Origin: Lachnospiraceae bacterium
Lineage (GTDB): Bacteria; Bacillota; Clostridia; Lachnospirales; Lachnospiraceae
Length of the DNA stretch: 14,781 nucleotides
Reading direction: 5' to 3'
NCBI GenBank assembly: GCA_003519685.1
Contig: DOWG01000129.1
Location: 11,429-26,209 of the forward strand
The number at the start of each line of letters is the position of its first letter. Position 1 is the stretch's first letter. This document shows positions 1 to 7,311 of this stretch, piece after piece. Under the pieces are notes generated by a model. It ran no database searches. It was not told where the DNA came from and worked only from the letters and a program-made list of their open reading frames with translations. The position numbers were made by a program, and so were the translations under genes.

Positions 1-1070
1 GTGATAATGGCCAGATGAATCTGCAGGAATTCCTTGATTCTGCTGTCGGCGGTTTCCGGCAGTTGCTGCAGCAGCCGATGACTCTCTTCCAGATACTTTG
101 CAAGATCGATCTGGTTAAGCCGGAACTTTAGATAATTTCTCTGCAGAGCGGATTGCACCTGTAAGCTTCTTTTCTCCGGAGAGATCTGCCGCTCCGTTTC
201 TCTGTGACGCCTGCAGGTGACCGGTATTTCAATGATCTGATGCACCGTTTTTATCCAGATATGTCCATAATTATTGCCGTACCGCATTTTCTTCGGATCT
301 AGGAGAAAGGAAATCGGATAGGTATTCCCCAGAAAGAAATCCCCCCAGATGTATTTCTGCTCAAATTGAATAAAGTCCGCATCAGTACTGACTTTAATCT
401 CCACATATCCCCACTGATCCTTCGTCAGCGTTAGCTTGTCCATAAAACTGTCTTCCGTAACCAGGTATTCCAGCCTTTCTTTATCAACATGAAGCCGAAT
501 CCTGGTCTTTTTATGGATCGCTATCAGGAATTCCTCTAATGCCTGGCTGGTCGATATGCTCTTTAACAGGCTGCGATAAATTCTCTTGTAGTTCTCATCC
601 GATTGCAGAAAGGTCCGCTCAAATCCCTCCGAGCGGAAGATTTTCTTTGCTTCGCTCCAATCCATCCTGGCTAAATTTGTAAATTGAAACAGATCTTTAA
701 TCTTTCCCAGGGAGGTCATATAATAGGGCGCCTCAACATGTACCACAAAGCTCATCCTCTGCTCCCCGCAATCACTGATGATATTGATTTCTCCCTGTAC
801 CGTATCCCCGTTTTTTAAACAGCCCGCATTAAACTGATAAAAAATTTTATTTTCCGCCCCAAAAAAGGCAGTTTCTTTCAATGTCAACAGCCGATGGGAG
901 GAGGAGACGATTCCTTTCATCGGTTTTTGGGTACTGTTGCTTATAATAAAGCTTCCCTCATGAATTTTGCCGGACTCTACGGTTATTTCAATGCTTTCCT
1001 CGGAAAGATATAAAAAAGGCAGTTCATAGTCAAAATCCCCTTTTGAGAAACGCTCCATCTTTTCCTTCAA
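1..1070 (-). CDS. DUF5717-family protein, N-terminal part (runs off left edge)
   Basis: The frame is open for 356 codons from a TTG start at 1070 to the left edge, with no stop. The start is chosen because AGGTGA lies just upstream (1075-1080). The protein begins with a KEKMERFSKGDFDYELP-like sequence, which I recall as the typical start of DUF5717 proteins, large (over 1000 residue) proteins of unknown function in Lachnospiraceae. The next ATG (1058) has no ribosome binding site at a useful distance. Other recognisable stretches are SDCGEQRMSF and the block TSLGKIKDLFQFTNLARMDWSEAK (about residues 119-142), which I also associate with this family. The visible part has no signal peptide or membrane segment. 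It looks like beta-rich N-terminal modules followed by helical sequence. Function is unknown. The family call is from memory of the motif, and the C-terminal part cannot be seen. It is transcribed divergently from the aminotransferase gene. Confidence 0.72.
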   Translation of the reverse strand, partial: MKEKMERFSKGDFDYELPFLYLSEESIEITVESGKIHEGSFIISNSTQKPMKGIVSSSHRLLTLKETAFFGAENKIFYQFNAGCLKNGDTVQGEINIISDCGEQRMSFVVHVEAPYYMTSLGKIKDLFQFTNLARMDWSEAKKIFRSEGFERTFLQSDENYKRIYRSLLKSISTSQALEEFLIAIHKKTRIRLHVDKERLEYLVTEDSFMDKLTLTKDQWGYVEIKVSTDADFIQFEQKYIWGDFFLGNTYPISFLLDPKKMRYGNNYGHIWIKTVHQIIEIPVTCRRHRETERQISPEKRSLQVQSALQRNYLKFRLNQIDLAKYLEESHRLLQQLPETADSRIKEFLQIHLAII

Positions 1071-1185
1071 TTCATCACCTCAAGTTATTTTTTAAAGGCA
1101 GATTTGCAATATCCGGTTGCATATTTCATTCACGATCAAAAACATTGTTAAGATAACCAATTCATAATAATTATAGATGCATTTC

Positions 1186-1214
1186 TTGCAAATAATATTA
1201 AATATTATTATAAT
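1186..1214 (+). promoter_or_regulatory. Sigma-A-type promoter for the aminotransferase gene
   Basis: TTGCAA (1186-1191), a 17-nt AT-rich spacer and a perfect TATAAT (1209-1214). The -35 matches consensus at four of six positions and the -10 at all six. Transcription would start near 1221, leaving a leader of about 100 nt before the ATG at 1322. I see no equally good promoter in the opposite direction for the divergent DUF5717 gene. Confidence 0.6.
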
Positions 1215-1235
1215 GCATATATGAAAAAAAATCCA

Positions 1236-1297
1236 GTGCATATCGAAAGCACAAGAATTATAGGCAAATTTAAACCTGCAGCCGAAAGTTTGCAGGT
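1236..1297 (+). promoter_or_regulatory. Structured 5' leader with two small hairpins
   Basis: Two inverted repeats lie in the predicted untranslated leader. GTGC (1236-1239) pairs with GCAC (1249-1252) over a 9-nt loop. ACCTGCA (1274-1280) pairs with TGCAGGT (1291-1297) over a 10-nt loop. Both loops contain CGAAA. No poly-T follows, so this is not a terminator. It could be a small cis-regulatory RNA element, but I do not recognise a riboswitch class. Confidence 0.3.
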
Positions 1298-1321
1298 AGA
1301 CAAGAAAGGCAAGGTTATATT

Positions 1322-2419
1322 ATGATAAGACATACCGATCATTTTCATGGAAGTGATTTAGAAACAATAGAACAGGTATATGGAATTCGGAAGGAAGACA
1401 TCATTAGCTTTGCAGCGAATGTAAATCCGCTGGGAATCTCTCCGAAGCTTAAGGCAACCCTGGCGGAGCGGATCGACTCCATCATGAGCTATCCGGACCG
1501 GGAGTATACCTCCCTGCGAAAACATATCGCCGCATACGTTCATGCCGATGCCGCAAATATTATTGTCGGTAACGGCTCTACGGAGCTGATCTCTCTGTTT
1601 ATCCAGATCAAACACCCGAAAAAGGCATTGATTGTGGGGCCGACGTATTCAGAATATGAGAGGGAGGTTTCCCTCGGCGGAGGATGCACCCTCTATTACC
1701 GCCTGGAGGAGGAGAATGATTTTATCCTTGATATTGCCGGCTTAGAGAAAGAACTCACCAAAGAGGTTGATCTGCTCGTTATCTGCAATCCGAACAATCC
1801 TACCTCCACTGCAATTACCAGAGCCAATATGCGCAAGATACTGGATCTCTGTAAGCAAAAGGGTATCTTTGTCATGGTGGATGAAACTTATGTGGAATTT
1901 GCAGAGGAAGAGAAGAAAATCACTTCGATTCCTCTGACGGAATATTATAATAACATCATTATTCTCCGGGGAATCTCTAAGTTTTTTGCCGCACCGGGAC
2001 TTCGCCTCGGATATGCCATCTGCGAAAATGAGGACCTGTTAAAGGAGATCAACCAGAGGAAAAATCCCTGGACGATCAATTCCCTGGCTGCGGCCGCCGG
2101 TGAAATCATGTTCACCGATGAGCAGTATATCAAAGACACAAGAGCCCTGATTGCAACGGAACGAAGCCGAATCTGCAGTATCCTTTCTGCCTGTAAAAAT
2201 GTAAAAATCTATCCTCCGACGGCCAACTTTATCCTGGTAAAAATCGAGAAGGAAGAGGTAACCTCCATGGATCTGTTCGAAGCGGCCATCCGGAAGGGCT
2301 TTATGATTCGGGACTGCTCTACGTTCCCTTTCCTGGATAATAAATATATTCGCTTCTGCTTCATGATGCCGCAGCAAAACACGGCTTTACTCGAAGTGCT
2401 GCTTGAGATTTTAAAATAA
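1322..2419 (+). CDS. PLP-dependent class I/II aminotransferase, CobD/HisC-like
   Basis: A complete 365-residue fold-type I PLP enzyme, the usual length for histidinol-phosphate aminotransferase (HisC) and threonine-phosphate decarboxylase (CobD). Visible motifs are the substrate-end HGSD near residue 9, NGSTE at 84-88, CNPNNP at 155-160, the PLP-ring Asp in VDETY (D187), the Schiff-base lysine K220 in GISKFFAAPGLRLGY, and the carboxylate-binding Arg in YIRFCF (R344). The segment FMIRDCSTF (327-335) resembles CobD more than HisC. The start is the ATG with AAGG about ten bases upstream. It has its own promoter and structured leader. No cobalamin or histidine genes are visible nearby, so the substrate is left open. 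Possibilities are L-threonine-O-3-phosphate decarboxylation, histidinol-phosphate transamination, or another amino acid. The fold assignment is secure; the specific reaction is inferred and weak. Confidence 0.85.
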   Translation: MIRHTDHFHGSDLETIEQVYGIRKEDIISFAANVNPLGISPKLKATLAERIDSIMSYPDREYTSLRKHIAAYVHADAANIIVGNGSTELISLFIQIKHPKKALIVGPTYSEYEREVSLGGGCTLYYRLEEENDFILDIAGLEKELTKEVDLLVICNPNNPTSTAITRANMRKILDLCKQKGIFVMVDETYVEFAEEEKKITSIPLTEYYNNIIILRGISKFFAAPGLRLGYAICENEDLLKEINQRKNPWTINSLAAAAGEIMFTDEQYIKDTRALIATERSRICSILSACKNVKIYPPTANFILVKIEKEEVTSMDLFEAAIRKGFMIRDCSTFPFLDNKYIRFCFMMPQQNTALLEVLLEILK

Positions 2420-2505
2420 GGGAAATGAGATTAACCAAATTTTAAGAATAATTTAATTGACTTCTGCACGAACTAATATTAACCTAATTTAGATAAAGTG
2501 ATATC

Positions 2506-2562
2506 CAATTGGGTAAACTTAGAATAAAAACAATTGGGTATCATTTAGAATTCAGACAATTG
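2506..2562 (+). promoter_or_regulatory. Three phased CAATTG boxes upstream of the exporter operon (putative operator)
   Basis: CAATTG occurs at 2506, 2531 and 2557, spaced 25 and 26 bp. The first two boxes share CAATTGGGTA and are both followed by TTAGAA (2519-2524 and 2545-2550). The first is preceded by TGATATC and the second followed by TCATT, so each resembles half of one larger palindrome. The array ends just before the ribosome binding site of the first exporter gene. This arrangement suits a regulator bound on one helix face. No regulator gene is adjacent. A TTGACT at 2457-2462 could be a -35, but I cannot place a convincing -10. Confidence 0.4.
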
Positions 2563-2574
2563 AAAGGAAAAAAC

Positions 2575-4818
2575 ATGCTTAAATTAATGAAATATTTGAA
2601 GGGATCTGTTTTTGCAATTCTGACGGTATTCCTTCTTCTGGTAGTACAGGCAATCTGTGACCTGTCCTTACCGGCTTATACTTCTGACATTGTCAATGTC
2701 GGTATTATGCAAAACGGAATCGACCGTGCCGTACCGGATGTAATCCGTAAGTCTGAGCTGGACACACTTACTCTGCTTATGGAAGAATCAGATAAAGATC
2801 TCGTATTCCGTCACTACACGCTTCTGGAACAAAAAAATGTCAGCGATAAAGAATGGTCTGACTATGTAAAAAATTATCCTTTATTAGATACGGAGCCCCT
2901 ATATCGGTGGGACAATAAAGAAGAAAAACCATTAGAAGATGCCTTTGCCATACCCATGATGGTGGCATACATAGGAAATTCCAGTGGGGAATCTGCAGAT
3001 CTTATGAAAAAACAGCTCTTTGCCAATTTTCCGTCCATGAACGCATCCGGAGAGGTTGATTTTAAAACCTTACTGCCCATGCTTCCGGAGGAAACCAGAC
3101 AGGAGATGCTTCAGACAATTAAGAAAGTTATCGAACAGATACCGGAGCAAATGGTATCGCAAACAGCTACCGCCTATGTAAAGGCCGAGTACAAAGCGAT
3201 TGGAATCAACCTCGCCAAGATACAGAATCGATACATTCTACTCGTTGGTGTAAAGATGCTTGCCCTCGCTCTGGGCATTATGCTGATCTCCATTCTGGTC
3301 ACCTTACTTGCATCCCGGGTGGCAGGCAAGCTGGGAAAAGATCTGCGCAACAAAGTGTTTCAGAAGGTTCTCTCTTTTTCCAATAAGGAGATGGATCAAT
3401 TCTCTACTGCCTCCCTCATAACCCGGAGTACGAACGATATTCAGCAGGTACAGTCCATGTTTGTAATGATGATTCGTATTGTACTCTACTCCCCGATCCT
3501 TGCAATCGGCGGTATCTTTAAGGTGCTGCAGACGAATAATTCGATGACCTGGATCCTTGCTGCCGGAGTTGCAGTGATATTTGCGCTGATCCTAGTGCTC
3601 ATGATTATCGCTTTACCAAAATTTAAATTAATGCAAAAACTGGTTGACCGAATCAACCTGGTGACGCGGGAAATTATCACCGGACTTCCGGTTATCCGTG
3701 CCTTCAGTACCGAAGAGCATGAGAAGAAACGATTCGACAAAGCAAACATTGACCTGACAAAGAACAGTCTATTTGTCAACCGTGTTATGACCTTTCTGAT
3801 GCCCGCTTTAATGCTGATTATGAATCTAATCTCCATCCTGATTATATGGGTCGGTGCCGATAAAATTAACAGCGGATCCATGCAGGTCGGCGACATGATC
3901 GCATTCATTCAATACACCATGCAGATTATCATGTCTTTCCTTATGCTTACCATGATATCGATCTTGCTGCCCAGAGCCAGTGTATCCGCTAAGCGTATTG
4001 ATGAAATCATTTCCGCCAAAAATACAATTAACGACCCCGCAGTCGAATTATCCCTTCAAACGAATAAGGGAATCGTAGAGTTCGATCATGTATCGTTTCG
4101 CTATCCCAATGCCGAGGAGGATGTCCTTTCGGATATTCATTTTACCGCAAGGCCCGGCCAGACCACGGCAATCATCGGCAGTACCGGCAGCGGTAAATCC
4201 ACTTTGATCAATCTACTGCCCAGATTCTACGATGTAACGCAGGGTACCATACGGATCGACGGCGTCGATATAAAGCAAATGAAACAGCATGAGCTGAGAG
4301 ACCGGTTAGGTCTCATCCCACAGAAAGGCGTTTTGTTTACCGGAACAATTGAATCCAATATCAAATTCGGTAACCCCGATGCTTCCGATGAGGAAATGAA
4401 ACGGGCCGCACGAATTGCACAGGCCAGTGAATTTATTGATAAGATGCCGGACGGTTATCAAACACCGATAGCACAAGGCGGCATGAATGTATCCGGCGGG
4501 CAGAAACAGAGACTGGCAATTGCCAGAACCATCGCCAAAGATCCGGAGATCTATATCTTTGATGACAGCTTCTCTGCTTTGGATTACAAGACGGATGCGA
4601 CCCTTCGGAAAACCTTAAAACAGGAATTATCCAATCGGACCATGATCATCGTAGCGCAAAGAATCAGTACCATTATGAATGCCGAGCAGATTCTGGTTCT
4701 GGATGAAGGCCGGATTATCGGAAAAGGAACGCATAAGGAACTATTAAAAACATGTGAAACCTACCGGCAGATCGCATCTTCCCAATTATCAAAGGAGGAA
4801 CTAGACTATGAAGAATAA
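2575..4818 (+). CDS. Heterodimeric ABC exporter subunit with degenerate ATP site and large ectodomain
   Basis: A 747-residue half-transporter of the multidrug type (membrane domain fused to ATPase). The ATG at 2575 is chosen over the upstream in-frame TTG (2509) because AAAGGA lies six bases before it and membrane segment 1 starts right after it. About 190 mostly hydrophilic residues separate TM1 (roughly 13-28) from TM2 (roughly 220-243), much longer than the usual short loop, so they probably form an extracellular domain. The ATPase has Walker A GSTGSGKST (535-543), Q-loop Gln 583, intact signature VSGGQ (639-643) and Walker B IYIFDD (659-664). The catalytic Glu is replaced by Asp 664 and the switch His by Gln 695 (VAQRIS). 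This is the pattern of the catalytically weak half of heterodimeric exporters such as LmrCD, BmrCD and TM287/288. Its 3' end overlaps the partner gene by 11 bp. Substrate is unknown; drug, peptide or lipid export is inferred from the family. Confidence 0.88.
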   Translation: MLKLMKYLKGSVFAILTVFLLLVVQAICDLSLPAYTSDIVNVGIMQNGIDRAVPDVIRKSELDTLTLLMEESDKDLVFRHYTLLEQKNVSDKEWSDYVKNYPLLDTEPLYRWDNKEEKPLEDAFAIPMMVAYIGNSSGESADLMKKQLFANFPSMNASGEVDFKTLLPMLPEETRQEMLQTIKKVIEQIPEQMVSQTATAYVKAEYKAIGINLAKIQNRYILLVGVKMLALALGIMLISILVTLLASRVAGKLGKDLRNKVFQKVLSFSNKEMDQFSTASLITRSTNDIQQVQSMFVMMIRIVLYSPILAIGGIFKVLQTNNSMTWILAAGVAVIFALILVLMIIALPKFKLMQKLVDRINLVTREIITGLPVIRAFSTEEHEKKRFDKANIDLTKNSLFVNRVMTFLMPALMLIMNLISILIIWVGADKINSGSMQVGDMIAFIQYTMQIIMSFLMLTMISILLPRASVSAKRIDEIISAKNTINDPAVELSLQTNKGIVEFDHVSFRYPNAEEDVLSDIHFTARPGQTTAIIGSTGSGKSTLINLLPRFYDVTQGTIRIDGVDIKQMKQHELRDRLGLIPQKGVLFTGTIESNIKFGNPDASDEEMKRAARIAQASEFIDKMPDGYQTPIAQGGMNVSGGQKQRLAIARTIAKDPEIYIFDDSFSALDYKTDATLRKTLKQELSNRTMIIVAQRISTIMNAEQILVLDEGRIIGKGTHKELLKTCETYRQIASSQLSKEELDYEE

Positions 4819-6706
4819 GAATAAAGATATACAGACCTCTGGTAATGATAATCCTATGCAGGCCCAGGATACAAATTCTAAAAACACCAGACGGAGCCCC
4901 GGCGGACATGGTCCTATGGGCGTTTCCGGAGAGAAAGCGAAGGATTTTAAGGGCACCATGAAAAAGCTAACTCATACCATGGCCCGATATAAAATAGGTT
5001 TTGCCATTGTATTGCTATTCGCCGTAGGAAGCACCATCTTTTCCATTATCGGTCCCACGGTGCTCGGAAATGCAACTACAAAAATTTCAGAAGGTATTAT
5101 AAGCAAAATCAGCGGCGGACCGGGTGTTGATTTTACTGCACTTGGTAAAATTCTTGTTACCTTAATCATACTATATGCAGCAAGCTCCGTATTTTCCTAT
5201 ATTCAGGGACTGATTATGACCGCTATCGCACATAAGGTCACCTATCAGTTCCGTAAGGATATTTCAGAAAAATTACACCGCCTTCCGATGAACTTCTTTG
5301 ATAAGATGAGTCACGGTGAAATCCTGTCCCGCGTTACCAATGATGTGGATACCTTAAGCCAGAGCTTAAACCAAAGCCTGACCCAGCTGATCACCTCAGG
5401 AATATCCATTATCGGTATCTTAATCATGATGATCCGGATCAACCTGTCGATGACTCTCCTGGCACTGCTGATCGTACCGGTTTCCGTTACGATTATGAGC
5501 ATTGTAGTCAAGAAATCTCAGAAATATTTTACGCAGCAGCAGGAATATCTGGGACATGTGAACGGGCAGGTGGAAGAGGTATATGGCGGTCATACGATAA
5601 TAAAAGCTTTTAACAAGGAAGAGGATGTACTGCAGAAATTCAATGAGCATAATGAAAAATTATACGAGTCCGCCTGGAAATCCCAGTTTCTGTCCGGTCT
5701 TATGCATCCTGTCATGAGCTTTGTCAGCAATTTAGGCTATGTTGGTGTTGCAATCCTCGGCGGTTATCTGACAATTCATGGTAAAATACAGATCGGTCAG
5801 ATTCAATCCTTCTTCCAATATATAAGGAACTTCACTATGCCGATCACCCAATTGTCCCAGGTTGCGAATATGTTCCAGTCCACGGCGGCAGCAGCCGAAC
5901 GGGTATTTGAGTTCCTGGAGGCAGACGAGGAGCTTCCAACCACTGCCACTCCTCTGGTAACAACCGGTCTGGAGGGCAATGTGGAATTCCAAAATGTAAG
6001 GTTTGGATATACGCCGGATAAGATTATTATTCATGATTTCAGCGCAAAGGTTTCAAAAGGCCAGAAGATCGCAATCGTCGGTCCTACCGGTGCCGGAAAA
6101 ACCACTATGGTGAAGCTTCTGATGCGTTTTTATGATATTAACAGCGGTCAGATACTGATTGACGGACACAATGTAAATGATTTTGACCGAAGCGAGCTAA
6201 GGAAAATGTTCGGTATGGTTCTTCAGGATACCTGGCTGTTTAACGGTACGATTATGGATAACATCCGCTATAGCAGGCTGGACGCTTCGGATGAAGAGGT
6301 CATAAAGGCTGCAAAAGCCGCACATGTACATCACTTCATCTCCACGCTGCCGGATGGTTATCAGATGGTACTGAATGAGGAGGCAAGCAATGTCTCCCAG
6401 GGTCAGAAGCAGCTATTAACCATTGCCCGCGCTATCCTGGCAGATCCTAAGATTCTAATCCTGGATGAAGCCACCAGCTCCGTCGATACCAGAACCGAAA
6501 TCTTGATTCAGAAGGCGATGGACAGCCTGATGAAGGGAAGAACCAGCTTTATTATTGCACACCGCCTGTCAACGATCCGGGATGCCGATCTTATCCTCGT
6601 CATGAACGAAGGCGATATTGTAGAGCAGGGGAATCACAAAGAACTATTGGCAAAGGGCGGCTTCTATGCAAAGCTGTATAATTCGCAATTTGAGCAGACC
6701 GCTTAA
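4808..6706 (+). CDS. Heterodimeric ABC exporter subunit with catalytic ATP site
   Basis: A 632-residue half-transporter and the partner of the preceding gene, starting inside its last codons with AAAGGAGG upstream. A 50-residue polar tail rich in Asn, Gly and Pro (GGHGPMG, then GEKAKDFKGT) precedes TM1. This is a common tail in Firmicutes members of the pair. Six membrane segments span about residues 60-345. The ATPase has Walker A GPTGAGKTT (425-433), Q-loop Gln 473, Walker B ILILDE with catalytic Glu 554, and switch His 585 (AHRLST). Its signature is VSQGQ (529-533) instead of SGGQ. In the dimer, this altered signature faces the Asp/Gln Walker site of subunit 1, and the intact signature of subunit 1 faces this complete Walker site. 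The complex should therefore have one hydrolysing and one mainly structural site. It acts in the cytoplasmic membrane; substrate unknown. Confidence 0.9.
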   Translation: MKNKNKDIQTSGNDNPMQAQDTNSKNTRRSPGGHGPMGVSGEKAKDFKGTMKKLTHTMARYKIGFAIVLLFAVGSTIFSIIGPTVLGNATTKISEGIISKISGGPGVDFTALGKILVTLIILYAASSVFSYIQGLIMTAIAHKVTYQFRKDISEKLHRLPMNFFDKMSHGEILSRVTNDVDTLSQSLNQSLTQLITSGISIIGILIMMIRINLSMTLLALLIVPVSVTIMSIVVKKSQKYFTQQQEYLGHVNGQVEEVYGGHTIIKAFNKEEDVLQKFNEHNEKLYESAWKSQFLSGLMHPVMSFVSNLGYVGVAILGGYLTIHGKIQIGQIQSFFQYIRNFTMPITQLSQVANMFQSTAAAAERVFEFLEADEELPTTATPLVTTGLEGNVEFQNVRFGYTPDKIIIHDFSAKVSKGQKIAIVGPTGAGKTTMVKLLMRFYDINSGQILIDGHNVNDFDRSELRKMFGMVLQDTWLFNGTIMDNIRYSRLDASDEEVIKAAKAAHVHHFISTLPDGYQMVLNEEASNVSQGQKQLLTIARAILADPKILILDEATSSVDTRTEILIQKAMDSLMKGRTSFIIAHRLSTIRDADLILVMNEGDIVEQGNHKELLAKGGFYAKLYNSQFEQTA

Positions 6707-6729
6707 CAATTCATATAAGGAGTTTACCA

Positions 6730-6984
6730 ATGGAGAAAAAGTATACTTACAATAACATTTCACTGACGGGGGAAGAAAAGAATCAGCTGCTGGAAGAAAT
6801 CCGCTATTACTTCGAGTCGGAGCGGGACGAGAAAATAGGGATTCTTGCTTCCGAGAACATTCTTGAATTTTTCATGGATATCCTGGGCAAACAAATCTAT
6901 AATAAGGCTCTGGATGATACCAAAGTATGGTTTGACCGAAGAATAGAGGATCTGGGTGCCGACTTCTATTCCCTGTATAAATAG
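6730..6984 (+). CDS. DUF2164-family small protein
   Basis: An 84-residue soluble protein preceded by AAGGAG seven bases before the ATG. Its pattern fits DUF2164 as I recall it: an LTGEEKNQLLEEIRYYF start, then ERDEKIG, LEFFMDILGKQIYN, and an end of aromatic and charged residues (VWFDRRIEDLGADFYSLYK). These are small, mostly helical bacterial proteins of unknown function. It lies 23 bp after the exporter pair, with no terminator between, and is followed by a strong terminator, so it is probably the last gene of the exporter operon. Whether it has a functional link to the exporter cannot be told from the sequence. It has no signal peptide, membrane segment or cysteine. Confidence 0.75.
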   Translation: MEKKYTYNNISLTGEEKNQLLEEIRYYFESERDEKIGILASENILEFFMDILGKQIYNKALDDTKVWFDRRIEDLGADFYSLYK

Positions 6985-7092
6985 TGACGCAGTCCGGAGC
7001 AAGGATTCAGCGCTTGTAAAAAGAGCCTGGAAATCAATTTCATAAGGAATCGTTTACTAATAATAGAAATGTGATTTTCATCTGCAATTAAA

Positions 7093-7148
7093 AAAGAGGG
7101 TCTGTGATTTTCCAACCATGTATTACAGGAAAATCACAGACCCCCTTT
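7093..7148. terminator. Bidirectional intrinsic terminator between convergent operons
   Basis: A perfect 16-bp stem, GGGTCTGTGATTTTCC (7098-7113) with its complement at 7128-7143, over a 14-nt loop. After one mismatch the pairing continues outward through the flanking A-run on the left and CTTT on the right. The A-run (from 7090) gives a poly-U tail on the minus strand, and CTTTATATATAT gives a weaker one on the plus strand. It can therefore serve both the exporter operon and the convergent ABC-F gene. Confidence 0.88.
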
Positions 7149-7311
7149 ATATATATAACTTCATTTTGCAGCAACCGCTTTATAATTATCTTCATTGCTA
7201 AGACCGGCTGACGCCGGCTGTTTATGTTCGATTTGAGACTCAGGTGAATATATAGAAGGTCCTATTCCTATCATAATCTAAAATGACTTATGACACACCT
7301 ACATTCCATGA
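7149..7311. other. Non-coding remainder of the convergent intergenic region
   Basis: Together with 6985-7092 this makes a gap of about 330 bp without a gene, apart from the terminator. I see no ORF with a ribosome binding site. The only structure is a small GC-rich hairpin, CCGGC-TGAC-GCCGG (7204-7217), with no clean poly-T. It might assist termination of the minus-strand gene, but this is weak. Confidence 0.4.

Noticed and set aside
1261..1320. Possible cyclic-di-GMP (GEMM) riboswitch before the aminotransferase gene
   Set aside because: GGCAAA, a CGAAA loop and a GAC...AAAGGC stretch recall the class, but the core GGGACGCAAAGCC is absent and there is no room for the second helix before the start codon.
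7204..7217. Second terminator after the ABC-F gene
   Set aside because: The stem is only 5 bp and has no poly-T on either strand; the 7093-7148 hairpin is sufficient.
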